From Bradyrhizobium betae (lineage in GTDB: Bacteria; Pseudomonadota; Alphaproteobacteria; Rhizobiales; Xanthobacteraceae): a stretch of 64,000 nt of DNA. The position numbers were made by a program, and so were the translations under genes. The stretch is from assembly GCF_008932115.1 (NCBI RefSeq), contig NZ_CP044543.1, forward strand, positions 434,001 to 498,000, read 5' to 3'. Of this stretch, positions 49,234 through 57,049 are shown in pieces. The notes beneath the pieces are model-generated. The model searched no databases and was not told where the DNA came from. It worked only from the letters and a program-made list of their open reading frames with translations. Position 1 is the stretch's first letter; each line of letters begins with the position of its first letter.

Positions 49234-49616
49234 GCAGGACCGGGATGCGTTCCCCGCTCGGCAAGGCACTTGGGCTAGGCTCTGCTCGGAATGGGACGGA
49301 AGATTGGTTGCTTGAACGCATCTCGGCGGTCGCCCTCGTCCCGCTCACCTTGTGGTTTACGGTCTCAATCGTGATGCACGGAGGCGACGACTACGCGACG
49401 ATGGTGACCTGGCTCAAGATGCCCGTCACGACGATCCTGATGACCCTGCTTCTGATCGCGCTGTTCCATCATACCGCGCTCGGACTCCAGGTGGTGATCG
49501 AAGATTATGTTCACTCGCGCATCAAGCTTCCGGCGCTGGTCGGCATGCGGCTGGGCTGCCTCGCGATGGCGGTCACGGGACTCGTGACAATGCTGAAGGT
49601 CGCATTTGGAGATTGA
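49230..49616 (+). CDS. sdhD: Succinate dehydrogenase membrane anchor subunit
   Basis: From ATG 49230, overlapping the sdhC stop, the protein is 128 residues with three membrane helices. The conserved region FHHTALGLQVVIEDYVHSRI contains the heme His and quinone-site Asp-Tyr. It completes the SdhCD anchor. The longer frame upstream is antisense-like noise. Confidence 0.88.
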   Translation: MSRTGMRSPLGKALGLGSARNGTEDWLLERISAVALVPLTLWFTVSIVMHGGDDYATMVTWLKMPVTTILMTLLLIALFHHTALGLQVVIEDYVHSRIKLPALVGMRLGCLAMAVTGLVTMLKVAFGD

Positions 49617-49714
49617 GCCGAGCCGAATCGAACATTTCCGTCAGACATCAGCGAGCGCTCCGGCGCAACTGCGGATCACGACGCAAATATCCATCATGGG
49701 AGTATCAGCCTTCA

Positions 49715-50158
49715 ATGATCGTCGAAGCAATCCTGCCCGCCGCACGCGAACGGCTCATCATCCTCAGCGACGAGGCTCCGCTCATCGATGCCGCAAGACT
49801 CCTGCGAGACTTCGAAGCGGACCTCGTTGTCGTACACAACTCCGACCGACGGCTGGCTGGAGTCATCACCAAGACGGACGTTGTCCGCCAAATCAGCCAT
49901 TGTCAGGGTACTTCCTGCATTGCGGCAGCTTCGACCATCATGACCAAGCCAGTCGTCTATTGCCATCGCGATGACTTGTTGAGCGATGTCTGGTCCGTGA
50001 TGAAGGAGCAGCATCTGAAGAACGTTCCGATTCTGGATCCGGATTCCCGTCCGATCGGCGTGCTCAACGCAAGGGATGCACTCGAAGCCCTCCTCGAGGA
50101 ACTAGAATATGAGGAAGTTCTGCTGCGAGAATACGTGATGTGCGTTGGCTATCACTAA
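49715..50158 (+). CDS. CBS-domain-pair protein
   Basis: The 147-residue protein is built of two CBS repeats: LIDAARLLRDFEADLVVVHN with LAGVITKTDVVR, then DLLSDVWSVMKEQHLKNVPI with PIGVLNARDALEALLEE. Tandem CBS pairs bind adenosine nucleotides and act as energy or redox sensors. It lies 98 bases after sdhD. Partner unknown. Confidence 0.85.
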   Translation: MIVEAILPAARERLIILSDEAPLIDAARLLRDFEADLVVVHNSDRRLAGVITKTDVVRQISHCQGTSCIAAASTIMTKPVVYCHRDDLLSDVWSVMKEQHLKNVPILDPDSRPIGVLNARDALEALLEELEYEEVLLREYVMCVGYH

Positions 50159-50228
50159 CGGCGGTGATCGCGCGCCGGCCGCGAGGAAACGACTGGATCC
50201 GCTTTCGCGGAGAACAAGGAGTGTTGAA

Positions 50229-50576
50229 ATGAGCGATACGCTGTACCCGACGTCGTCGCGCGAGCTTGCCGAGAAGCGTCGGCTCCTCGCCCCGGAGACT
50301 GAAAAGGCGTTCCAGGCTTTCAGCCGCCAGGTGTTTGCCGATGGCGCACTACCGGCGAAGACCAAGCAACTGATTGCGGTTGCAGTGGCCCATGTGACGC
50401 AGTGCCCCTACTGCATCAAGGGCCACACCAAGGCCGCGCTCCGCCACGGCGCCACGCGCCAGGAACTGATCGAAGCAATCTGGGTCGCGGCCGAGATGCG
50501 GGCCGGCGGAGCCTATGCCCATAGCGCCCTCGCGTTGACGACCATGGACGAGGTCGAGGGTCCGTCCAAGGGCTGA
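50229..50576 (+). CDS. Carboxymuconolactone decarboxylase/AhpD-like protein
   Basis: The 115-residue protein has the AhpD-type motif TQCPYCIKGHTKAALRHG: a CxxC pair followed by His, as in alkylhydroperoxidase D and YurZ-type proteins. It is probably a thiol peroxidase or general redox protein. ATG 50229 follows a purine-rich stretch. Its 3' end overlaps an antisense open frame. Confidence 0.82.
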   Translation: MSDTLYPTSSRELAEKRRLLAPETEKAFQAFSRQVFADGALPAKTKQLIAVAVAHVTQCPYCIKGHTKAALRHGATRQELIEAIWVAAEMRAGGAYAHSALALTTMDEVEGPSKG

Positions 50577-50584
50577 AAACGGGC

Positions 50585-50702
50585 ACGCGCTTCCCAGGGG
50601 ATCATCGTGGCCGACGGCAGCCATCGCGAGCCCGGTCACAGCGAGTGCGACCAGAATGAGGAGGGCAGATTGGCGTTCGCTGCGTGTGAGCTGTCCGATC
50701 AT
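50585..50702 (-). pseudogene. 5' remnant of an NsrR-controlled membrane protein
   Basis: ATG 50702 has an excellent ribosome site (GGGGAGG) and encodes QLTRSERQSALLILVALAVT, then GLAMAAVGHDDPLG, clearly the first membrane helix of a protein. The frame then runs antisense into the AhpD gene and is unlikely to be native. An NsrR-type site lies 89-111 bases upstream. The rest of the gene seems lost. Confidence 0.5.
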
Positions 50703-50790
50703 CCCGCCTCCCCCGGTCGTTTCCGGCGCACCGCGACGACACGTCCGGCTGGCCGGAGCCGCTGCACGTCGTCGCCGTCTCCATCCCTCA

Positions 50791-50813
50791 AAGAGACATT
50801 TTAAATATATCTT
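50791..50813 (-). promoter_or_regulatory. NsrR-type operator (11-1-11)
   Basis: On the minus strand the element is AAGATATATTT-A-AAATGTCTCTT, matching the NsrR pattern AAGATGYATTT-N-AAATRCATCTT at most positions. It lies upstream of the truncated membrane protein at 50702 and downstream of the methyltransferase gene. Confidence 0.65.
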
Positions 50814-50867
50814 AATGAAGCGGCAGCTGCAATTGATTTTTGGTCGCGAGCGCAGCCTCGGAACCCA

Positions 50868-51689
50868 CTATGGATCTTTTTCCGCGACGACGTAGATGGC
50901 GCTCAAGTTCGACCGATAACGCTCGAACACCCACCGCATGGCCATCACGCGGCGTCGCGCCGCGTCGTCCTTCAGGAGATTTCCCGCGAGTCTCAATGCT
51001 CCGAGGATGCCTTCGTCCTCGACCAGCCGGAGCGGCCGAAGCAAGTGCATCGGCGCATGGCCGATGGCAACGACGCGGAATCCAACGCCCTGCAGAAGGT
51101 CTTTCCATTCCCGGCTGCGCAGCGGCCGGGCGCCGACGTGAATGACCGACGAAAGCGCGCGATCGATCTCCTGCTGACGGTCGGACGGCATGTCGTCGGG
51201 GACGATCGCGAGCTCGTGAATGCCGTAGCGGCCGCCGGGACGCAGCAGCCGGTACGCCTCGGCCGCGATCATGCGCTTGTGCTCCGCGGTCTGCATGCTC
51301 AACATCGCCTCACCGACAACCGCCGAGGCGGATCCGGCGGGCAGCAGCGTCCGGTCGGCCCGACCGACGACAACGGAAATGGAAGGAGCGGACGGCAGCT
51401 GCCGAGCGGTCCATTGCGCTGCCTGAGCATCGCGCTCGATTGCCGTGTAGCGCAGCGGCTCACGTTGCAGGATCAGACGGGCAGTGCCCCCGAGACCCGG
51501 CGCGAACTCCACCACTTCGTCCGCCGGGCCGATGGCGAGATCGGCGAGCAGAGTTCGCGTCAGCTTGAGACCTCCTGGACGCAAGACCCGCTTGCCGAGC
51601 CTGGCGAGCAGCCAATGTCCCGGCATCTTCGCGATGTCGAGTCCACTGCCCGGCAATTCCGCGCCGTGGATGGAATGAATATCCGTCAT
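50868..51689 (-). CDS. Class I SAM-dependent methyltransferase
   Basis: The 273-residue protein has the methyltransferase core: DEVVEFAPGLGGTARLIL (motif I), YTAIERDAQAAQW (motif II), then EAMLSMQTAEHKRMIAAEAY and LLRPGGRYGIHELAI. It resembles UbiE-type small-molecule methyltransferases; the substrate is unknown. It lies 34 bases downstream of the DUF6522 gene and probably shares its NsrR-controlled promoter. Confidence 0.85.
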   Translation of the reverse strand: MTDIHSIHGAELPGSGLDIAKMPGHWLLARLGKRVLRPGGLKLTRTLLADLAIGPADEVVEFAPGLGGTARLILQREPLRYTAIERDAQAAQWTARQLPSAPSISVVVGRADRTLLPAGSASAVVGEAMLSMQTAEHKRMIAAEAYRLLRPGGRYGIHELAIVPDDMPSDRQQEIDRALSSVIHVGARPLRSREWKDLLQGVGFRVVAIGHAPMHLLRPLRLVEDEGILGALRLAGNLLKDDAARRRVMAMRWVFERYRSNLSAIYVVAEKDP

Positions 51690-51723
51690 CTTTCGTCTCC
51701 TTCGGTTCGCAACGCCATCGGTG

Positions 51724-52056
51724 TTAGCCGGCCGCCCGCTGCAAGGCGCCCGGCATCGCGTGGTCGCCGAAATCGATCGCCGATCTGCGGATCAGGCGGC
51801 CCGCCGAGTCCGTGATCAGCCGCGCGCGCCGGTTCCGATGGAAAAAGGTCAGCCGAAACTCTCCCTCGTCCTCCCCGGTTCCACGCTCGCAGACGCTCGT
51901 GATTTTGCCCTTGCGCATCAGCATCGGCACGCTGGTCGCCGGCAGGTGCAGAAGCTCGCCGATCAGCGCGGCATCAACGACGAACGTGTCGTCGCTGAAC
52001 TCGATGACGCCACCGGCCGGTGCTTGGGATTCGGGTTTCTGGAGGCTCTTGATCAT
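51724..52056 (-). CDS. DUF6522-like small protein
   Basis: The 110-residue protein (IEFSDDTFVVDAALIGELLH, LPATSVPMLMRKGKITSVCE, EFRLTFFHRNRRARLITDSA) appears to belong to a small domain family of unknown function seen near NO and denitrification genes. ATG 52056 has AAGGAG upstream. The gene is divergent from the plus-strand small-gene operon, sharing the NsrR-type operator at 52086-52108. Confidence 0.65.
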   Translation of the reverse strand: MIKSLQKPESQAPAGGVIEFSDDTFVVDAALIGELLHLPATSVPMLMRKGKITSVCERGTGEDEGEFRLTFFHRNRRARLITDSAGRLIRRSAIDFGDHAMPGALQRAAG

Positions 52057-52085
52057 CAAAGATTCTCCTTGTCGCGGGACATTAA

Positions 52086-52108
52086 AAGATATACTTGATA
52101 TATATCTT
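52086..52108. promoter_or_regulatory. NsrR-type operator between divergent genes
   Basis: The element reads AAGATATACTT-G-ATATATATCTT with perfect outer arms (AAGATATA / TATATCTT). It lies 30 bases from the DUF6522 start on one side and 20 from ATG 52129 on the other. It is well placed to repress both directions in the absence of NO. Confidence 0.75.
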
Positions 52109-52128
52109 TTATGAGAAAGTGTCAAGCG

Positions 52129-52650
52129 ATGACCCTCCCAGCAACATTGGACGACCAGCCGGCCACGCGGCCGGCGCGTAGCGCAGACCGACGACGCTGG
52201 CCCGAGCTGTTGAGCCACGCGGCGCCAGACAGCGCACGACGCCCAGAACTTTCGACGGCCGAGCTCGCGTTTCGCATCTACGCCGCCTTTCGCGCTCACC
52301 CGCATGTCTGCAACGTGCTGACGCACATTTCGCGCGCCAGGTGGATCGATGTGGAGCAGTCGATCAACTCGATTCTCGATCCGGCGACCTCTCGCGACGA
52401 TCTTTCGCCGCTTGGACAGAACATCGTCGAGTTGATGGTCGCCGAGCGGGGGATCAGCGGAAAGATCCTGAAGCCATATTTCCAAGTCGTGTTGCAGAGG
52501 CTTCTCGGTCCGCTCCAATCGGAACGGCTGATGCGCCGGATCGATGCGATGTATCTCGATCTCGAGCGGAAGATCCAGCATCCGGTGCAGTCGCCTGCGC
52601 CGAGCATATCCCCAAAGGAATCCGACCATGCCAGATCCAAATTGCAGTGA
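52129..52650 (+). CDS. Hypothetical protein, first gene of an NsrR-controlled operon
   Basis: From ATG 52129 the protein is 173 residues, mostly helical and Arg-rich (STAELAFRIYAAFRAHPHVC, NVLTHISRARWIDVEQSINS, GQNIVELMVAERGISGKILK). ATG 52111 would put the start against the operator, so the second ATG is preferred. It overlaps the next gene by 23 bases. No family recognised. Confidence 0.6.
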   Translation: MTLPATLDDQPATRPARSADRRRWPELLSHAAPDSARRPELSTAELAFRIYAAFRAHPHVCNVLTHISRARWIDVEQSINSILDPATSRDDLSPLGQNIVELMVAERGISGKILKPYFQVVLQRLLGPLQSERLMRRIDAMYLDLERKIQHPVQSPAPSISPKESDHARSKLQ

Positions 52651-52894
52651 ACGCGTCGTCAACGTTGCGGATATCAATCCGCAATATCGTCATGCGATAC
52701 TCTTCCGGCTGGTCGAGCACCTGGCGCCGGATACCTCGCTGCAGATCGTGGTCGATCACGATCCGAGGCGGTTGCGCCTGCAGCTCGAGGCATGTCATGG
52801 CTCGCGTTGCGGCTGGTCATATCTGGAAGCAGGGCCGGATGTCTGGCGCGTTCGCCTGCGCCTGCTCGATCGCGGGACCGAAGGTCATGGCTGA
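52628..52894 (+). CDS. DUF2249 domain protein
   Basis: The 88-residue protein matches the DUF2249 pattern: VNVADINPQYRHAILFRLVE, HLAPDTSLQIVVDHDPRRLR, and WSYLEAGPDVWRVRL. DUF2249 proteins have a TusA/SirA-like fold and recur in NO-stress clusters; their chemistry is unknown. This one overlaps both the preceding and following genes. Confidence 0.78.
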   Translation: MPDPNCSERVVNVADINPQYRHAILFRLVEHLAPDTSLQIVVDHDPRRLRLQLEACHGSRCGWSYLEAGPDVWRVRLRLLDRGTEGHG

Positions 52895-53009
52895 TCTGCT
52901 CGCTCCCCGGCGAGGCGCCCTGTTCAGCTACGCGCGGCGGGCGGCCAATCGACGCGATGAGCGCGGCGACTCCAGTGAAGATCCGACGATGGAGAAACCA
53001 GAATGTTGA
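52887..53009 (+). CDS. 40-residue overlapping small ORF
   Basis: ATG 52887 overlaps the DUF2249 stop by 8 bases, and its own stop overlaps the next start by 7. The basic product (ADLLAPRRGALFSYARRAAN, then acidic DERGDSSEDPTMEKPEC) ends in Cys. It might serve only as a translational bridge that couples the flanking genes, or be a genuine peptide. Confidence 0.4.
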   Translation: MADLLAPRRGALFSYARRAANRRDERGDSSEDPTMEKPEC

Positions 53010-53239
53010 GCAATTCCCATCATCACGTGAATCCGGCAAACGAAGCGGAACGAACCTTCCTCGAATCGCTCATTCGGAAGGATTTCGAGCGCTGTCACCC
53101 CGGGGAAACGCTCGATGACGTCAAACGTCGTGCATCGTTCTCGAAAGAGGACAAGGGAATTTTGCGCGATTGGATGGCGGTGGCAGCGACGCAGGCTGCC
53201 ACCGATCGAATGACCATGCCACCGGCGCTTGCCGCCTGA
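53003..53239 (+). CDS. Small hypothetical protein
   Basis: The 78-residue soluble protein (NEAERTFLESLIRKDFERCH, PGETLDDVKRRASFSKEDKG) has one Cys and a basic helical core. It is the last gene of the small operon beginning at 52129. Its stop codon lies inside the terminator hairpin shared with nsrR. Function unknown. Confidence 0.6.
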   Translation: MLSNSHHHVNPANEAERTFLESLIRKDFERCHPGETLDDVKRRASFSKEDKGILRDWMAVAATQAATDRMTMPPALAA

Positions 53240-53264
53240 CCGACGCTTTCGTCGGTCAGGCGGC
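53231..53264. terminator. Bidirectional terminator holding both stop codons
   Basis: A perfect 15-base stem (GCCGCCTGACCGACG / CGTCGGTCAGGCGGC) closes a CTTT loop between two convergent genes. The TGA of the plus-strand gene and the TGA of nsrR (53256-53258) both lie within the stem. Confidence 0.8.
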
Positions 53265-53684
53265 CGGCCGCACGCCGAAATCCCTGGGCCTGAGCATCAG
53301 GTCGGCGAGCGTGTATTTGTCGAGCACCGCATTGAACGCATCGAGCCCTTCGTGGAAGATACCGCGCAGCCGGCAGCTGCGCGTGATGATGCACTGGTTG
53401 CCCGTCGCAAAGCATTCGACCAGCGCGAAGTCGGGCTCGGTCGCGCGAACGACGTCACCCAGGCTGATCTTGCGCGGCGGACGGGCCAGGGTCAGACCGC
53501 CGGAGCGCCCGCGCACGGCCTTCAAGAAGCCGGCGCGCGTCAACGTGTTGGTGATCTTCATCAGGTGCGCGCGCGAGATCTTGTACATCCCGGACACCTC
53601 CTCGATGGTGATCAGCCGATCTTCATGGGCGGCTGCGTACATCAGCAGCCTGAGCGCATAGTCGGTGAAATTCGTTAGCCGCAT
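53256..53684 (-). CDS. nsrR: NsrR-type Rrf2 family NO-sensing repressor
   Basis: The 142-residue protein has a winged helix (NFTDYALRLLMYAAAHEDRL, ISRAHLMKITNTLTRAGFLK, GRSGGLTLARPP) and three cluster cysteines, Cys91, Cys98 and Cys104, in ECFATGNQC and TRSCRLRG. NsrR carries an iron-sulfur cluster destroyed by NO, releasing its DNA sites. Three NsrR-type operators lie within 4 kb, which supports this name over RirA or IscR. Confidence 0.88.
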   Translation of the reverse strand: MRLTNFTDYALRLLMYAAAHEDRLITIEEVSGMYKISRAHLMKITNTLTRAGFLKAVRGRSGGLTLARPPRKISLGDVVRATEPDFALVECFATGNQCIITRSCRLRGIFHEGLDAFNAVLDKYTLADLMLRPRDFGVRPAA

Positions 53685-53757
53685 GCTGATCCCGAATTGA
53701 CAAATCGATGACGTGAAGGGGCGCTAAAGATACACGCAGCCTCTATGTTTTGCAAAC

Positions 53758-53780
53758 CCAAGGCGTCTTTCCCGCCTTGG
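53758..53780 (-). terminator. Terminator-like hairpin after the NO-stress operon
   Basis: CCAAGGCG and CGCCTTGG form an 8-base stem around a 7-base loop, 33 bases beyond the stop of the last minus-strand gene (53813). The following bases are moderately T-rich (GTTTGC). It probably ends the operon that begins with the ferredoxin gene. Confidence 0.55.
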
Positions 53781-53812
53781 ACCGCACGAACTGGTGGCGT
53801 TCCTGCGCCTGA

Positions 53813-54049
53813 TCACAGCCTGCGTACCAAGCGATGCAACAGGGCGTTGAAGCGTCGCTCGTCCTTCGGCGCGGTGCTGCGAAGAATCTTGCAGGCCTTG
53901 CCGGCGATGCGGCAGGCGGCATCCGGCTCCCCCGCGTCGGCAAGCTGCTGCAGCGTCTCGAGCAACAGCAGGTTGATCTGCTCCTGGACCGAAGTGATGG
54001 GAGACAGCGCCGAGTAGTCGAGGCCGGAGCCGGCGGAGGACTGCGTCAT
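53813..54049 (-). CDS. Hypothetical helical protein, last gene of NO-stress operon
   Basis: From ATG 54049 (GGAG upstream) the protein is 78 residues and helical (TSVQEQINLLLLETLQQLAD, AGEPDAACRIAGKACKILRS, RRFNALLHRLVRRL). Two cysteines sit in DAACRIAGKAC. No family recognised. It is the end of the operon from fdxA. Confidence 0.6.
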   Translation of the reverse strand: MTQSSAGSGLDYSALSPITSVQEQINLLLLETLQQLADAGEPDAACRIAGKACKILRSTAPKDERRFNALLHRLVRRL

Positions 54050-54086
54050 CAAGCTACTCCGAGATAGTTCTTCGCCGCCGGGCTCA

Positions 54087-54362
54087 TCATCTCCGGCGTC
54101 CAGGGGGATCATAGGTGAGCTGGACATCGGCCCAATGGACCCCGGCGACGGACTGCGCCGCTTCGCCGGCACCGTCCCTGAGATAGTTGGTCGCGGGGCA
54201 ACCCTTTGTCGTCGTTGTCATCGAGATGCGGGCGACACCGTCCTCCTCGATGGCGACATCGTAGACGAGGCCAATATCCACGATATTGAAGCCGATCTCC
54301 GGATCGATCACCTCGCGAAGCGCCGCGCGCACGCGCTCGACCAGACCGCTGGCGTCAGTCAT
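54087..54362 (-). CDS. MIP18/DUF59 family iron-sulfur assembly-like protein
   Basis: The 91-residue protein has the MIP18 pattern (VRAALREVIDPEIGFNIVDI, GLVYDVAIEEDGVARISMTT, TTKGCPATNYLRDGAGEA). Members (SufT, PaaD, MIP18) act in iron-sulfur cluster assembly or targeting. ATG 54362 overlaps the DUF2249 stop by 4 bases. In an NsrR operon it may repair NO-damaged clusters. Confidence 0.8.
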   Translation of the reverse strand: MTDASGLVERVRAALREVIDPEIGFNIVDIGLVYDVAIEEDGVARISMTTTTKGCPATNYLRDGAGEAAQSVAGVHWADVQLTYDPPGRRR

Positions 54363-54886
54363 TCGGCCGCCTCCCTCTGGGCTGCCTTTCGCACCAGAAG
54401 CTTGTAAGTCGTCCCATCGGCCTCGAATCCGCCCAGCCATTCGAATCCTCGCTTGCCGAGCTCCGGCAACAGGAACACCGGCTCGCGGCACAGAAGAGCG
54501 CACAAGACCTCGCCCGGCTGCAATTCCTCGACGGCGGCAAGCGTGCGCACCATCGGCTCCGGCGGATCGAGATCCCGGTTGTCAAGCTGACTCACGGGCT
54601 CGGGCCATCTCGAGGCCGCTGCGCCACCAGGCGTCGGCGGACCGGCAAGCACTCCGACCTTTGGCGTGAACAGGACCTCCCAGTCGCCACCGCCAATCTC
54701 ACGCGCGGCGTGATCGAATCCCTTCTTGCCCAGCACTCCGTACAGCGGCACCGGCTCGAACGTCGCCAGCAGCCGGAGCGCCTGCCCGGCACTCAGGCCG
54801 CTGACGGCCTGCATGATCGCCGAGAAGGGCTCTCCGCCAGAGCGTAGAATGGGACGTACGTCGAGCTCATGGGAAGCTTGCGCCAT
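54359..54886 (-). CDS. Tandem DUF2249 protein
   Basis: The 175-residue protein carries two DUF2249 units: LDVRPILRSGGEPFSAIMQA with PLYGVLGKKGFDH, and LDNRDLDPPEPMVRTLAAVE with VFLLPELGKRGFEWL. Such doublets sit beside MIP18-like proteins and NO-responsive genes. Biochemistry unknown. Third-from-last gene of the ferredoxin-led operon. Confidence 0.78.
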   Translation of the reverse strand: MAQASHELDVRPILRSGGEPFSAIMQAVSGLSAGQALRLLATFEPVPLYGVLGKKGFDHAAREIGGGDWEVLFTPKVGVLAGPPTPGGAAASRWPEPVSQLDNRDLDPPEPMVRTLAAVEELQPGEVLCALLCREPVFLLPELGKRGFEWLGGFEADGTTYKLLVRKAAQREAAE

Positions 54887-54910
54887 TTGTCGTTCCTCCG
54901 TTTGTGAACG

Positions 54911-56260
54911 CTATAGAATCGGCAGATGCAGCCGCAGCCTGACGCGATGGCCGTTGGGCAACATCGCCTCCGGCACCGCGGCCAGGTTGCGGGTCAGAAC
55001 GAGTTCGAAGCATATTTTCGCCGTGGCGATGAGCATCGCGAACGCGGCGCACCGGAACACCAGATGCGCGCCCAGGAACGCAGCCAGGGATGCGACGCCA
55101 ACGCCCGCAAAATAGAGCGAGAACCAAGGCATCGCGCGCGGCTCGTTGACGAGGTCCTGCACGCGGGGCGTCGGACGTTTGCCCAATAGCCCACCGTAAC
55201 ACTCGAGCCAGGTTAGAAAGGCGACGATCTTGTAGAGTTTCGCGAGGCCGAGTCCAGTGAGCCAGCCGAAGACGAAGAGGAACACCACTCCTCCGATGTC
55301 GCGATCGGTCGGCCCGAGGGCCGTCACTGCCAACAACAGAAGAGCGGCGAGCCCGAGAGCGCCGAGCGCCCAGGCAACCACGCGCGCGTTGAGTTCGATC
55401 CTCGGCCGTTTGCGGGTCCGGTAGAGCCGCACGATGTCGTGCCCATAGAGAGCGATACTGACAAGCGCGAGCGCGAACGCTGCGAGCAGTGGATGGATCA
55501 CCCCCTGACCAAAGATCAGGAGACAGACGGGACCGCCGATCAGGACGACGAGGATAGCCACGGCGCCGGCCGCGAACGCGATGCGGCTGGTACGGTGTTC
55601 GGCTTCGGGGGCAAGCATGAACATTGCGAGCAATCGATAGCTCACGCCCATCGCGGTGAATGTGAGCCAGCCGCCGAGCCCCAGCGCGGCGTGAAGCGGA
55701 ATAGCCTCCGATGTGAGGCGCAGGAAGGCCGCATTAGTCATCCACCCGCCGAGCGTCAGCGAGAAAATGGTTCCCAGAGTGACAACGCCGACGAGGCTCA
55801 ACAGACCGGCGGCGACGAAACGGGCCGGCAGCGCGATCGGGCGCGCCGACCAGAGGGTGCGGCCGAGGTTCCAGAGATTGAGCGCGAAGCCGCTCGCGAG
55901 ACCGATGGCGCCGAGCGGCAACCAGGGCATCGCGCTGACGGAAAACCCGGCCATGCCGAGAAAGCCGAGAAGCAGACTTCCAAGTCCCGCCGTCAGAAGC
56001 GCAAGAGCGACCGCAGGCAACTCGGGATGCGCCAACGGCTTCGTGACGAGGACCGGAACGAATTGAATGAGCGCTCCGGATATCAGGAGGCTGAGCCAGC
56101 CGATCGCAACGAGATGCACGAGAACCAGGGTCTGAGGCGCGGTCACCGGTTGACTGGGAAAGCCGACACCGGCGACCATCAGCACCTCTGCACCGAGCAG
56201 GGCTGCGAGCGCGGCCGCAAAATAGCTCATCGTCCATCTGGACAGCGATGCGCCGAACAT
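54911..56260 (-). CDS. Polytopic membrane protein of NO-stress operon (NnrS-like)
   Basis: The 449-residue protein has about twelve membrane helices. Conserved His-containing helices (LVLVHLVAIGWLSLLISGAL and PLHAALGLGGWLTFTAMGVS) recall NnrS or a stripped heme-copper oxidase subunit. NnrS proteins protect against NO by limiting dinitrosyl-iron formation. The exact family is uncertain. It lies between two DUF2249 genes. Confidence 0.65.
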   Translation of the reverse strand: MFGASLSRWTMSYFAAALAALLGAEVLMVAGVGFPSQPVTAPQTLVLVHLVAIGWLSLLISGALIQFVPVLVTKPLAHPELPAVALALLTAGLGSLLLGFLGMAGFSVSAMPWLPLGAIGLASGFALNLWNLGRTLWSARPIALPARFVAAGLLSLVGVVTLGTIFSLTLGGWMTNAAFLRLTSEAIPLHAALGLGGWLTFTAMGVSYRLLAMFMLAPEAEHRTSRIAFAAGAVAILVVLIGGPVCLLIFGQGVIHPLLAAFALALVSIALYGHDIVRLYRTRKRPRIELNARVVAWALGALGLAALLLLAVTALGPTDRDIGGVVFLFVFGWLTGLGLAKLYKIVAFLTWLECYGGLLGKRPTPRVQDLVNEPRAMPWFSLYFAGVGVASLAAFLGAHLVFRCAAFAMLIATAKICFELVLTRNLAAVPEAMLPNGHRVRLRLHLPIL

Positions 56261-56323
56261 GGCGTTCCCTCGAAGTTGGACGGAAGCGAAGCGACGGCGC
56301 CTCGCTCCCGTTCGCCCGGTCGT

Positions 56324-56572
56324 TCAGGCTGCCTTGGCGCGCTTTCCGATCTCGACGCGCCATACCGTGGGACCGCTCTCGACATAGGTCCAGGAGAACT
56401 GCTTGGGATACTCCGCCTCCAATTGGTAGTAGAGCGGCTTCGGGTCGTGATCGTTCACGAGGATGAACGAGCCGCCGACCGCGAGTTCGTTGACGAGCTC
56501 GAAGATCTTCTGGTGGCGCTGAGCCGGCGGGAGCTCGCGCACGTCGATCGTCGAAGCGCTGGCACTGGACAT
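56324..56572 (-). CDS. DUF2249 domain protein
   Basis: The 82-residue protein has IDVRELPPAQRHQKIFELVN, GGSFILVNDHDPKPLYYQLE and FSWTYVESGPTVWRVEIGKR, a textbook DUF2249 sequence similar to the plus-strand copy at 52628. It lies 2 bases after fdxA and should be co-translated with it. Confidence 0.82.
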   Translation of the reverse strand: MSSASASTIDVRELPPAQRHQKIFELVNELAVGGSFILVNDHDPKPLYYQLEAEYPKQFSWTYVESGPTVWRVEIGKRAKAA

Positions 56573-56574
56573 TT

Positions 56575-57009
56575 TTAAAGGTCTCCTTTGGTCGCTCCAA
56601 GATTTGGTCGATTGCCGCCGGCGACCTCGGCGGCGGTTCGAGGATCGGTCGTCTCACCGGGCGCCCCGGCACCCTCCTCCGGGTTCGAGCTGAAATGCTC
56701 GGAGAATTTGTTGGTGACGCCGTTCCAGACGTCGGCGTCCGGCGGCGGCGTGCCCTTCGCGACGATGTTCGGCCAGAGCCCGGCATACTTGCGATTGAGA
56801 CCGAGCCAATGCGAGTCGGGCGGGATGTCGCCGTCCGGGAAGATCGCCTCGGCCGGGCATTCCGGAACGCAAACGCCGCAGTCGATACACTCATCGGGGT
56901 GGATGACGAGCATGTTCTCGCCGACATAGAAGCAGTCGACGGGACACACCTCGACGCAATCCATGTACTTGCACTTGATGCAGTTATCCGTGACGACGTG
57001 CGTCATCAT
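56575..57009 (-). CDS. fdxA: Seven-iron ferredoxin FdxA
   Basis: The 144-residue protein has [20 protein letters not shown] ([3Fe-4S] ligands plus one for the other cluster) and [12 protein letters not shown] ([4Fe-4S]). It also has the FdxA tail ([15 protein letters not shown]). The C-terminus is about 30 residues longer than usual. It probably delivers electrons for repair or respiration during NO stress. An NsrR-type site lies 41 bases upstream. Confidence 0.9.
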   Translation of the reverse strand: MMTHVVTDNCIKCKYMDCVEVCPVDCFYVGENMLVIHPDECIDCGVCVPECPAEAIFPDGDIPPDSHWLGLNRKYAGLWPNIVAKGTPPPDADVWNGVTNKFSEHFSSNPEEGAGAPGETTDPRTAAEVAGGNRPNLGATKGDL

Positions 57010-57049
57010 TCAGCCCTTCAGCCGAGTTCGCGTGGCCGCATCACGCCAT

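Noticed and set aside
53727..53749. AAGATACAC half-site upstream of nsrR
   Set aside because: The second arm does not match the NsrR pattern, so autoregulation cannot be claimed.
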